From NCBI GenBank assembly GCA_047967505.1, contig CM106539.1: a DNA stretch of 64,000 bases; one strand, given 5' to 3'. This DNA comes from Dipteris shenzhenensis (taxonomy: Eukaryota; Polypodiophyta; Polypodiopsida; Gleicheniales). The translations under genes and the position numbers were made by a program. This document shows, piece after piece, positions 54,501-64,000 of this stretch (positions are counted from its first letter, which is position 1; every line of letters begins with the position of its first letter). The notes beneath the pieces are model-generated. The model made no database searches, had not been told where the DNA came from, and was given only the letters and a program-made list of their open reading frames with translations.

Positions 54501-57480
54501 ATGCAGAAATAGAGAATGAGCTTATGCTTCTCTCATTCTCTATTTCCGCATAAGCTCACGCATGTGCATGAGCTTATGCGGAAACTTAAGCATAAGCTCA
54601 TGCACATGCATGAGCATAAGCATGAGAAGGATGAGTTTCCGCATGCTTATGCTCATGCGGAAAAAGAGAAGGAGCATAAGCATGAGCATAAGCATAAGCA
54701 TAAGCATAAGCATGAATGAGCATAAGCATGAGCTTATGCTTATGCTTATGCATAAGCATAAGCATAAGCTCATGCATAAGCTCATGCTTATGCTCATGCG
54801 GAAACTTGCGAAGGAGCTTATGCGGAATGAGAGAAGGAGCTTATGCGCAAAAAGAGAAGGAGCTTATGCGCAAAAAGAGAAGGAGCACTTGCGGAAACTT
54901 GCGCATAAGCTCTTGCGGAAACTTGCGCATAAGCTCATGACAAGCTCCTTCTCTCATTCCGCATAAGCTCCTTCTCTATTTCCGCATGAGCATAAGCATA
55001 AGCTCATGCTTATGCTCATGCGGAAATAGAGAAGGAGCTTATGCGGAATGAGAGAAGGAGCTTATGCGGAAAAAGAGAATGAGAGAAGCATATGCTTCTC
55101 TCATTCTCTATTTCCGCATAAGCTCTTGCGGAAACTTACACATAAGCTCATGCGGAAGAATGAGCATAAGCATGAGCTTATGCTTATGCTTATGCATAAG
55201 CATAAGCATAAGCTCATGCTTATGCTCATGCGGAAAAAGAGAGGGAGCTTATGCGGAAAAAGAGAAGGAGCACTTGCGGAAACTTGCGGATAAGCTCTTG
55301 CGGAAACTTACGCATAAGCTCATGCTCATGAATGAGCATAAGCATGAGCTTATGCTTATGCTTATGCATAAGCATAAGCATAAGCTCATGCTTATGCTCA
55401 TGCGGAAATAGAGAAGGAGCTTATGCGGAATGAGAGAAGGAGCTTATGCGGAAAAAGAGAATGAGAGAAGCATATGCTTCTCTCATTCTCTATTTCCGCA
55501 TAAGCTCTTGCGGAAACTTACGCATAAGCTCATGCGGAAGAATGAGCATAAGCATGAGCTTATGCTCATGCGGAAAAAGAGAGGGAGCTTATGCGGAAAA
55601 AGAGAAGGAGCACTTGCGGAAACTTGCGGATAAGCTCTTGCGGAAACTTACGCATAAGCTCATGCTCATGAATGAGCATAAGCATGAGCTTATGCTTATG
55701 CTTATGCGTAAGCATAAGCATAAGCATAAGCATAAGCTCATGCTTATGCTCATGCGGAAATAGAGAAGGAGCTTATGTGGAATGAGAGAAGGAGCTTATG
55801 CGGAAAAAGAGAATGAGAGAAGCATATGCTTCTCTCATTCTCTATTTCCGCATAAGCTCTTGCGGAAACTTACGCATAAGCTCATGCGGAAGAATGAGCA
55901 TAAGCATGAGCTTATGCTTATGCTTATGCATAAGCATAAGCATAAGCTCATGCTTATGCTCATGCGGAAAAAGAGAGGGAGCTTATGCGGAAAAAGAGAA
56001 GGAGCACTTGCGGAAACTTGCGGATAAGCTCTTGCGGAAACTTACGCATAAGCTCATGCTCATGAATGAGCATAAGCATGAGCTTATGCTTATGCTTATG
56101 CATAAGCATAAGCATAAGCATAAGCATAAGCTCATGCTTATGCTCATGCGGAAATAGAGAAGGAGCTTATGCGGAATGAGAGAAGGAGCTTATGCGGAAA
56201 AAGAGAATGAGAGAAGCATATGCTTCTCTCATTCTCTATTTCCGCATAAGCTCTTGTGGAAACTTACGCATAAGCTCATGCGGAAGAATGAGCATAAGCA
56301 TGAGCTTATGCTTATGCTTATGCATAAGCATAAGCATAAGCTCATGCTTATGCTCATGCGGAAAAAGAGAGGGAGCTTATGCGGAAAAAGAGAAGGAGCA
56401 CTTGCGGAAACTTGCGGATAAGCTCTTGCGGAAACTTACGCATAAGCTCATGCTCATGAATGAGCATAAGCATGAGCTTATGCTTATGCTTATGCATAAG
56501 CATAAGCATAAGCTCATGCTTATGCTCATGCGGAAATAGAGAAGGAGCTTATGCGGAATGAGAGAAGGAGCTTATGCGGAAAAAGAGAATGAGAGAAGCA
56601 TATGCTTCTCTCATTCTCTATTTCCGCATAAGCTCTTGCGGAAACTTACGCATAAGCTCATGCGGAAGAATGAGCATAAGCATGAGCTTATGCTTATGCT
56701 TATGCATAAGCATAAGCATAAGCTCATGCTTATGCTCATGCGGAAAAAGAGAGGGAGCTTATGCGGAAAAAGAGAAGGAGCACTTGCGGAAACTTGCGGA
56801 TAAGCTCTTGCGGAAACTTACGCATAAGCTCATGCTCATGAATGAGCATAAGCATGAGCTTATGCTTATGCTTATGCATAAGCATAAGCATAAGCTCATG
56901 CTTATGCTCATGCGGAAATAGAGAAGGAGCTTATGCGGAATGAGAGAAGGAGCTTATGCGGAAAAGGAGAATGAGAGAAGCATATGCTTCTCTCATTCTC
57001 TATTTTCGCATAAGCTCTTGCGGAAACTTACGCATAAGCTCATGCGGAAGAATGAGCATAAGCATGAGCTTATGCTTATGCTTATGCATAAGCATAAGCA
57101 TAAGCTCATGCTTATGCTCATGCGGAAATAGAGGAGGAGCTTATGCGGAAAAAGAGAAGGAGCACTTGCGGAAACTTGCGGATAAGCTCTTGCGGAAACT
57201 TACGCATAAGCTCTTGCGGATGAATGAGCATAAGCATGAGCTTATGCTTATGCTTATGCATAAGCATAAGCATAAGCATAAGCATAAGCTCATGCTTATG
57301 CTCATGCGGAAATAGAGAAGGAGCTTATGCGGAATGAGAGAAGGAGCTTATGCGGAAATTTACGCATAAGCTCATGCTCATGAATGAGCATAAGCATGAG
57401 CTTATGCTTATGCTTATGCATAAGCATAAGCATAAGCTCATGCTTATGCTCATGCGGAAATAGAGGAGGAGCTTATGCGG
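54500..57480. repeat. higher-order array of a GCATAA/TTATGC hexamer
   Basis: About 3 kb built from GCATAA, GCTTATGC, GCTCATGC, CTTGCGGAAA and GAGAAGGAGCTTATGCGG words. From 55048 the words form a repeat unit of about 382 bp. Equivalent points are 55075, 55457, 55809, 56203, 56585 and 56967, so units are 382, 352, 394, 382 and 382 bp, and the differences are multiples of 6. Each unit contains a perfect 34-bp palindrome centred on GCATATGC (55075-55108 and the five equivalents) and an imperfect inverted repeat AGCATGAGCTTATGC...GCATAAGCTCATGCT. Open frames through it (His/Lys/Glu or Leu/Met repeats) are by-products of the hexamer and not genes. Confidence 0.95.
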
Positions 57481-57658
57481 AATGAGAGAAGCATAAGCAT
57501 AAGAGAATAAGAGGGATGCGAAAATAGAGAATAAGGGGGAAAGGAAAGAGAGAAGGGAAAAGAGAGAGGGGGAAAGAGAGAATAAGAGAAGAGGGAAAAA
57601 AGAGAAGGGGGAAAATGAGAAAAAGAGAAGGGGGAAGAGAGGGTTCCTACGCCCATCA

Positions 57659-57689
57659 CTGCAGCTAGCGCTTAAGGCGCTAGCTGCAG
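57659..57689. repeat. 13-bp inverted repeat, 5-nt loop
   Basis: CTGCAGCTAGCGC, then TTAAG, then GCGCTAGCTGCAG: perfect arms, at the outer edge of the polypurine block. Confidence 0.9.
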
Positions 57690-57746
57690 GCAAATGCAAA
57701 TAACAAAAAGCTTAAATGGAAAGAAGAGGAAGCACTTACCTGTAAA

Positions 57747-57831
57747 AGTATGTCCCGCTCGGTGTAGTGGACTGGGCCCACAAAAGAGAGACTATGTCCC
57801 GCTCGGTGTAGTGGACTGGCCCTACAAAAGA
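57747..57831. repeat. 43-bp tandem duplication
   Basis: Two copies of TATGTCCCGCTCGGTGTAGTGGACTGG...CAAAAGAGAG with three differences, in the presumed 5' leader of the TNPA-like gene. Confidence 0.85.
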
Positions 57832-57839
57832 GAGAAAAC

Positions 57840-58377
57840 AACCCATTTTTTCAAATAAGATGTTAGTGGAAAGAGGAGATTACAAAAGCAACTTCTTGAA
57901 AGGAGACAAGGAAAGAGAAGATTGAGGAGACAAGGAAAGGTGGAGATTGAGGAGAAGAGAAGGAAGAGAAGGAAGAGAAATACAGAAAGAAGAGGTGAGT
58001 TTCTTTCTTTCTTTCTTGAAATTTCGTTTTTTGTTTGAATCCTTTCTAATCAAGCATGAAAACTAGTTTAAAACTTTAGCAATACAAGTAGAAACACTCA
58101 CAAAACCAAAGCTAACAAACAAACAACCTACATTGTTGAAAAAAACTCACCTTTTGAAGAACTTTCTTTCTGGAAACCAAAGAGGGAAAAAGGAGAGAGA
58201 GGGTGCACAAGAGGTAGGAGGAGGGTGAGGAGTGGGAAATAGGGTAGGAGGTTGCTTGGAATAGATGGGAGGTCAGTGAAAATAGGTGGGAGGAGATTTT
58301 GGAGAGCTTAGTTTAGAGATTAGGAAAGCTTTGAGCAAAACGCCGCGAGTTTCGGCGTTTCGGGTTTTAACCCACAG
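57840..58377. other. presumed leader and promoter of the TNPA-like gene
   Basis: No coding. On the minus strand there is an AAAAG|GTGAGTTTTT donor at about 58150 and a GA-rich leader. It ends at the palindrome cluster. Confidence 0.5.
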
Positions 58378-58509
58378 CGTCGCTATATAGCGACGCTTAT
58401 TCGTCGCTATATAGCGACGTTTTTAATTGAAAACGTCGCTATATAGCGACGCTTTCAATTAAAATCGTCGCTATATAGCGACGGAACAGAGCGTCGCTAT
58501 ATAGCGACG
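58378..58509 (+). promoter_or_regulatory. palindrome cluster in the divergent promoter (5 copies)
   Basis: CGTCGCTATATAGCGACG at about 58378, 58402, 58434, 58466 and 58492. It is the same motif as under the left terminus, here between the starts of the two divergent genes. Partial copies (TACTATATAG, CTATATAGCGATG) continue to about 58660. Confidence 0.9.
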
Positions 58510-58743
58510 CTTACTGTTTGTTTTTTGATGAGGCCTCTTGTGACTCAAACATGCTATGCCTATAATTGTCAATATCTCCTCTTACTACATAGCCTTACTA
58601 TATAGGATTTTTTGTTTCAATCCTTACTATATAGCGATGTCATTCTTTTTATATAGCCTCAAGAGAAGCTCAAATTAAACATGCTATGCTCATAATTGTG
58701 TACATCTCCTCTTCATGCTTATGTTTTGGTTTTATAAGTGTAG

Positions 58744-61700
58744 ATGGAAGGGACGAGTGGAAGCTCATCCGATGATGCGCCAACGCCCGGGAGCACGAAG
58801 TGGCTTACGGAGAGGTTATATTGTCATTGCACTCATTGCAAGCGAGAAGTACGACATCAACGTCGTATTATCATGCGCCACTTGCGGATGTATGGGGAGG
58901 AGCCGGAACCAGTACCCCCCGTTGGTGTTGCACATGTTGATGGATCATCGGTAAGTCAAAGCTATTTAAGTTCGCAATCTTATTGTATACCCGGAATTAG
59001 AAGATCTTCTATTTACACGAATGAGCTTATGACAGGATGACGAGGGTGACGAGGGTACACATATACCTTCTCACTTTCAACAAGACTATAGTCTCCCAGA
59101 TGACGACGAGGGTATGGTCGACATGATGGATTCCATTTTTAGGGGCACTACATCCCACGTACACGTGATGTCAGAGTCTGAGGTGAAAATGCGAGAGTTG
59201 CAATCAACACAATTGTACGAGGGTGCCAGGATGTCTAAACTACGTGCTTGTCTCTCAATCTTGAATCTACAAGTACAGTATGGGTGGTCGGATACAAGTG
59301 TCTCGGCCTTAATGAGGTTAGCCCTTGCATTAATTTGATTGACTCATTATTTGGATATTGTTTGTTTTGAGAATCATCATTTGGATAGTGTCTTTGTCAT
59401 AGGTTGCTCCAAAAGATGTTGCCTGCACCAAATACCATGCCCGCATCAAGAGATGAAGCGAAAAAGATGCTAACAATGGTGGGTATGGATTATGATACCA
59501 TCCATGCTTGCCGTAATGATTGTATTCTCTTTCGTCGTGAGCATGGAGATTTGGCTAGTTGTCCAAAGTGTGGGGAACAACGATATAGAGATGACTTGCA
59601 GGGTGAGAGGATACCGGTAAAGGTCTTAAGACACTTTCCCATCATTGCAAGAATACAACACATGTTTCGATGCAAATCCATAGCGGAGTTGATGACATGG
59701 CATGCATCTCATCGGTCCACTGATCACACATTGAGGATTCCCGCAGATTGTGCGGCTTGGAAGCACATAGATAATCAGTGGCCGGACTTTGCGAGAGAGC
59801 CACGCAACTTACATCTTGGGCTAGCCATGGACGGCGTGAATCCTTTCGGGTTACGCTCGACATCTTGGTCGACATGGCCCATAGTCGTGGTGAATTACAA
59901 TATCCCACCATGGCTAACAATAAAAAAGGGACACCTCATGCTTGCACTACTTGTGCCAGGAAAGTACAAGGCAAGAAACATGGACGTGTACATGGCACCT
60001 TTGATAGAGGAGTTACAGATATTATGGAGAGGAGTGCAGGTCTTTGATATTTCCAGAGCTCCTAGGCATACCAATGATATTTCCGTCAGGGGTATCTTGA
60101 TGTGGACCATGCATGACTACCCAGGATATGGAGAGTGCGCAGGTACGTGGTTATGTCTTTACATGTACAATGAGGGATTATGCTTTTTTTACTCTCTTTT
60201 GCACGCATGTCTTGTACTAACATATTCATGCACGCGTGTAGGGCTTGCTACAAGTGGGTACCATGCTTGTCCTGTTTGTGGACCCGCTCTGAAATCGCTT
60301 GCACGCTACTCCAAACACATGAGGAAAAATGTTTATGAAGGTCATGCTCGATACCTTCCGCTCGACCATCTCGCACGTGGAGGTCAGCTTGATCCACCAC
60401 CATCATATTTAAAAGCAAGTGATTAGATTCAAGCTTGGAGGGAGAATGGAGAGGAACCTGCTCCTGGTATGAAGAGGCTATCGATCTTTCACGAGCTTCC
60501 TTATTGGGGTCAGTTACAAATCAATCATCTCTTGGATCCCATGCATATCTTTAAGAATGTGGGGGCTACCATTTGGGCACACTTGGTTGGTTCCAAGGAC
60601 TCGAGAGGAGTGCGAGAAGACTTGCGTGCTATGAATAGGATGTCTCGTTTGTGGCCCCAAGTGCATGCTTCAGGAAAAGTTGTCCTCCCGAAAGCAACGT
60701 GGATCCTCTCTACAAGGGAGGAGGCAGCGATCAAGGCAGACATTGCCTCTTTTCAAACACCGACAGGGTACATGCGTTGCTTGAAAGGAGCATTTTCAAA
60801 GGACAATAAGCTTAGTGGCCTCAAGTCCCATGATTGGCACAAGGTCTTACAGGTATTCTAAGTAGAATTAGTGTACCGATAATAGTGATGCATTAGCATA
60901 ATTATTATTATGTTATATTGTTGACATGATTTCATTGTTGCTTTGATAGTTCATCCTTCCAATTACAATAAAAGGGTGCTTACAAGAAGATGTTAGAAAT
61001 GCTATATTCAAGATCTGTGGTATTGTGAGGTATGCTTACTATCAATTCGCATTATCTATTTTCTTCATGGACATGTGAAATAGGTGGATATCTCAAATAT
61101 CTTACATATGCATGGACATGTGAAATAGGTGGATATCTCAAAAAGAGATCTCTATATCGAGCATCGAGAAGGCTAGGGTGGAATCCATCGAAGCCGTATG
61201 CTTGCTTGAGAAGCACTTTCCCTCAAGCATTATGACAACTCAAGTCCACTTGCTTGTGCACATAGTTGATGAGGTGGCTATAGCAGGTACCGTTCATAAT
61301 CGATGGATGTTTTTTCTCGAGCGGTTTATGAAAACTTTAAAGGGGTTTGTAAGACAAAGAGCAAGACCAGAAGCAAGCATGGCAGAGGGATGGCTTGTGC
61401 AAGAGTCATTAGTATATATCACAGAGTTTCTTGCATCCACGGATCCTGATATGCCGCAAGCTTGGCACAACAAGGATGATGATCGCATCATTGGCGAGGT
61501 CCCCCAAGGAAAAGGGATTGAAAGAAAGATGAGCGAAGAGCAAATGGAGAAATTCAATAAGTTTTGTATCCTCAATAGCCCTGAGATGCAGAAGTGGATT
61601 GAGAGATATGAAGTGGCCAAAGCAGAAAGAATAAATGCAAGGACGAGATTCAGAGTAATGTACAGGCGATCACAACCATATCCACGAGATCTGGCTCTTC

Positions 61701-61813
61701 TCCCTACTCACATGTCACTTGATTGGCTACAACTAGCTATACGTAAAGCCGAACGTGATGGAGAGACAATAAACGAGCGCGAGCGGGAGTTATCATCTGG
61801 ATGTATGGTGCAT
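58744..61813 (+). pseudogene. tnp2-type (TNPD) CACTA transposase, six exons, one in-frame stop
   Basis: Exons 58744-58950, 59036-59316, 59403-60142, 60242-60852, 60950-61029 and about 61162-61813 join in frame. Most have good GT-AG borders; the sixth acceptor (ATCGAG) is weak. Domains: N-terminal zinc-finger-like W..RLYCHCTHCKREVRHQRRIIMRHLRMYG; LYEGARMSKLRACLSIL.LQVQYGWSD; the transposase_21 core with CRNDCILFRREHGDLASCPKCGEQRY, LHLGLAMDGVNPFG (first catalytic Asp region), PPWLTIKKGHLMLALLVPG, MWTMHDYPGYGECAG, GYHACPVCGP, then NHLLDPMHIFKNVGATIW. The C-terminal DUF4218-like part has VCLLEKHFPSSIMTTQVHLLVHIVDE, NRWMFFLERFMKTLKGFVRQRARPEASMAEG. A TAG at 60424 lies in the middle of exon 4 with the frame open on both sides, so the copy would make a truncated protein unless the stop is spliced out. 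Further 3' exons were not identified. Confidence 0.85.
61066..61142 (+). repeat. tandem duplication in the last tnp2 intron
   Basis: A 32-bp string (CATGGACATGTGAAATAGG...CTCAAA) occurs at 61066-61097 and 61111-61142, a 45-bp-period duplication ending near the sixth exon. It may have displaced or damaged the original acceptor. Confidence 0.85.
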
Positions 61814-62305
61814 GTAAGTTTCTTATCTCTTGATGTAATTAAGTAATTATTTGTGGCAATATATGCTATAAAATAGGTGCATCTTCATTGTTTTAATGAT
61901 GCTCTTTATAGCTTATGCATTTTGAATTAGTGTAGTCTATTCACAGTGCATTCCAGAAAGCGCATTATTGGGCGCTGTATTGTTTCTGCATCGACAGTCT
62001 CATTAATTTTACTCTATTTTTTGAGTTCAATGGAAGTGTGACCTCGCTACCTGCATGGTTTAATTGAGGGCTTGCGTTTATGAGGCTTTTTAGTAAGACA
62101 AATCCTTGCTGCAATCACATTTTTTGATCTCTTTAATTGAAGTTCCTTGTTTACAAGCCCATGTAATTCTTTTTGGCAAGTAGGATTAAATGTTGGTGCT
62201 TTCTCCATGCAAGATAGACTGAATACATCCTTGTGTGTTTGAGTTTTACAAATGCACACCGTATTTGTTTCGTTTCTTTAATTTTCAGCATCCAAGCGTT
62301 CATGC
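61814..62305. other. no gene recognised
   Basis: AT-rich, starting with the tnp2 donor GTAAGTTT. No CACTA terminus seen. Confidence 0.4.
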
Positions 62306-62942
62306 ATGAAAACAGATTTGCAAGATGATGCAACTTCAAACACCTCCATAACACCAAAGCATGCAAATGACCCACCACTTTCTAGTACTCCTTACAATGC
62401 TAGCCCTATAGTTCCACTACATCATAACTTTATAGGTGGCGGAAACTCACTACCCACTCTCTCAATAGATATTCTTTCAAAATTCATTCGCCATCGCTTC
62501 GCCTTTGAGTGCAAGTTGTTAGTGAAGTATGGTATCTTTAGAGCATGCAATGCCAACTATCATGTCTGTATCCGTGTTGACATGTGTGATTCGTGCAACT
62601 ACGACACAATTACCCTAGTTGTTCCACACACCGCAATATAAGGAGTACCTTGAGATTGACTCCTTCTATAGTATCGAGGGAGCAACTGTTGTGCCAAAGG
62701 CCAGTGGTGAGGGGGGGACTTCCACCTATTCGCTTCATGTTAATGCAACAACTGCAGTGATACGAGGTGAACCATTTGATGGTACCATCTCCTTCTTTCC
62801 TGAGACCACCATCACATTGAATTTCCCTTGGGTGTCTTCAATTACAAATGCTGGCCTAGGTACCATATCCATAGTTGCTGCCACAATAGCTTTTGTGGTA
62901 ATCAAAGTCGACTCCAAGGGTGGATTGAATGATGACCCTTAA
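62306..62942 (+). pseudogene. OB-fold-like (RPA-type) protein fragment, frameshifted
   Basis: Two overlapping frames (to 62641 and from 62619) read as one protein with a shift near 62625: FECKLLVKYGIFRACNANYHVCIRVDMCDSCNYDTITLVVPHT, then QYKEYLEIDSFYSIEGATVVPK and YSLHVNATTAVIRG. The sequence of a charged strand, ITLVVPHT, a KxYLEIDSFYSIEGATVVP turn and YSLHVNATT is like the DNA-binding OB folds of replication protein A (YYISKGSVKPA, YELTFN). No start or stop context for a real gene was established. It could be a captured host fragment inside the CACTA element, or a Helitron-type RPA relic. Identification is weak. Confidence 0.35.
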
Positions 62943-63502
62943 AGGAAAAGAAGTTGCCATGTCCTCCATCCGCAAGTGCATCACATCCTCCATAGCCACA
63001 AGTGCACCCATGTCACCACAACCAACCCACACTTGCAACAATTGTACCCACCAGAGTCTTCTTTCCACATCCTTCATTCCATACAAGTTTGCACACTCCA
63101 CATCCTCTAGGTCTTTCCCCATTTGTAACATGTCCTCCATCGGGGGACGAGCATTTTCTGAGCAAAATCTTCCGAGCGTCCGAGCGAAGGAAAAAAAAAG
63201 CTTCCAACTATGCAAAAATATGGCAAAAATGGATCGGAAGTAAACATAGTTTCACTTAGAAATATGCAAAGTATTATAGCAATACCTATTTTATACACGA
63301 ATCTTTACGTGAATCTTTGGGAATGGTGAGAACAGAATGGGATGGCTTTTGAAGAGACCCACATGTAGAGTAGACTTCTCCATGAAAATTCCCTTATGAT
63401 CCTTCTTACAACTTTTACTTAATAGGGGGTGACATTGAAAAATCTCTCTCAACCTATCTTCATGAAAGGGCTTCTCCAAATAAAAGTCATTGAAGCAAGC
63501 CA
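62943..63502. other. no gene recognised
   Basis: Short frames on both strands without recognisable motifs. Confidence 0.4.
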
Positions 63503-63574
63503 TCAAGGTAGTTTCGCTAGCGAAACCCCTTTGAAGTAGTCTTTCAAGGTAGTTTCGCCGGCGAAACTACCTTG
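63503..63574. repeat. two GTTTCGC palindromes
   Basis: GTTTCGCTAGCGAAAC at 63511-63526 and a perfect 30-bp palindrome at 63545-63574 with the core GTTTCGCCGGCGAAAC. Both are preceded by CAAGGTA, and the centres are 41 bp apart. Confidence 0.9.
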
Positions 63575-64000
63575 GACAGCACTTTTAAAAGTGACATAAC
63601 TTTCACATCCAATGTCCAAATATAGTCATTCAGCCACTCAAATTGATCGGAAAACCCCATTTGAGTACATCTATGGGGTTATATTTTGGAAAATATTGCA
63701 TATATAGTATTAAATATTACATGTATTTTATGAAAGTGATATTTAAGCCCAAGTTAATACTTGTTTATAGTAATTTAAACTTCTTTAAAAACATGTCCAT
63801 AAATATCTTATTATTAATACTATAAAAAAGATATTGCCATATGATATAAATGTGTTTAATAAGTAATTATTTATGTATAATATTATTACATTGAGAGTGA
63901 TTATGAGGGATGTTTCTTAAAGGAATTATTTTTCAACACTTTTTTAAGGTAATAACAAGGGTACAAATGGATGTCTATGAATAAGAAGATGTATGTCATG
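63575..64000. other. AT-rich, nothing recognised
   Basis: Strongly AT-rich (many ATAT, TTAT words), without ORFs of interest or transposon ends. Confidence 0.6.

Larger units (their letters stand above)
52000..61813 (+). mobile_element. CACTA (En/Spm) DNA transposon with two divergent genes, right end not seen
   Basis: The left terminus CACTACAAGG (52000-52009) follows TTC (51997-51999), which would be the 3-bp target duplication. Subterminal palindromes lie at 52130-52250. A TNPA-like gene is on the minus strand (52527-54111) and a tnp2 transposase gene on the plus strand (58744-61813). Both products are typical of plant CACTA elements. In maize En/Spm the two products come from one transcript; here they diverge. 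No CTTGTAGTG right terminus was found to 64000, so the element either continues past the window or has lost its right end. The end coordinate given is the end of the last recognised exon. Confidence 0.85.

Noticed and set aside
54500-57480. CRISPR-like array
   Set aside because: The repeats are contiguous and hexamer-based, not separated by unique spacers, and the surroundings are eukaryotic.
54516-57699. Many open reading frames with His/Lys/Glu or Leu/Met/Cys repeats
   Set aside because: They are the hexamer array read in different frames on both strands. There is no non-repeat sequence, no splice or start context, and the same frames recur in every unit.
57747-57831. Internal CACTAC string on the minus strand as a possible CACTA right terminus
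   Set aside because: The complement reads CCAGTCCACTACACCGAG, without the CACTACAAG consensus, and it is part of a tandem duplication inside the element.
1-64000. tRNA, rRNA or bacterial operon signals
   Set aside because: None seen. The many TGGTATCAGAGC strings are retrotransposon primer sites and not tRNA genes.

Overview
The window looks like nuclear DNA of a land plant with a large, transposon-rich genome. The evidence is GT-AG introns, Ty1/copia and chromodomain Ty3/gypsy LTR retrotransposons primed by initiator-Met tRNA (TGGTATCAGAGC sites), zinc-knuckle LINEs, a CACTA (En/Spm) DNA transposon with a tnp2-type transposase, and a plant-style VHS-domain gene. I cannot name the species. 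A seed-free plant such as a fern is only a guess.

About 49 kb at the left is mobile elements inserted into and beside one another. From the left: the 3' half of a minus-strand copia (copia-A, 1-3134); a plus-strand gypsy (gypsy-B, 3135-11006) carrying a truncated copia (copia-1, 5246-8060); a minus-strand LINE (11007-13381); a minus-strand LTR piece and a gag-only copia (13382-16540); an unassigned stretch; a minus-strand chromodomain gypsy (gypsy-C, about 17.76-22.14 kb) with a 770-bp tandem duplication; a 3'-truncated copia (copia-2) abutting a 5'-truncated plus-strand LINE (22.15-27.22 kb); and a minus-strand copia remnant and LINE pieces (27.27-31.2 kb).

Next is a four-level nest. A LINE is split by copia-3 (31219-48494, target duplication GAACA). 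Copia-3's 3' LTR is split by chromovirus gypsy-D (about 36902-48295). Gypsy-D's integrase is split by a gag-only copia (42748-46906, target duplication AAGCT). No LTR element here has a fully open pol. Breaks are frameshifts, deletions and stops, and the stops that can be aligned fit C-to-T decay.

The only host genes visible lie at 49.4-52.0 kb: a three-exon minus-strand gene for a short VHS-domain protein, and the first three exons of an unrecognised acidic plus-strand gene. The second is cut in mid-exon at 52000 by the left end of a CACTA transposon (terminus CACTACAAGG). This transposon fills the window to at least 61.8 kb. It carries two divergent genes, a TNPA/plant-transposase-like gene on minus and a six-exon tnp2 transposase on plus. 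Five copies of an 18-bp palindrome lie under its left end, and five more lie in the divergent promoter. Between the genes is a 3-kb higher-order array of a GCATAA-type hexamer. The right terminus was not found. The last 2 kb hold a broken OB-fold-like reading frame and two GTTTCGC palindromes in AT-rich DNA.
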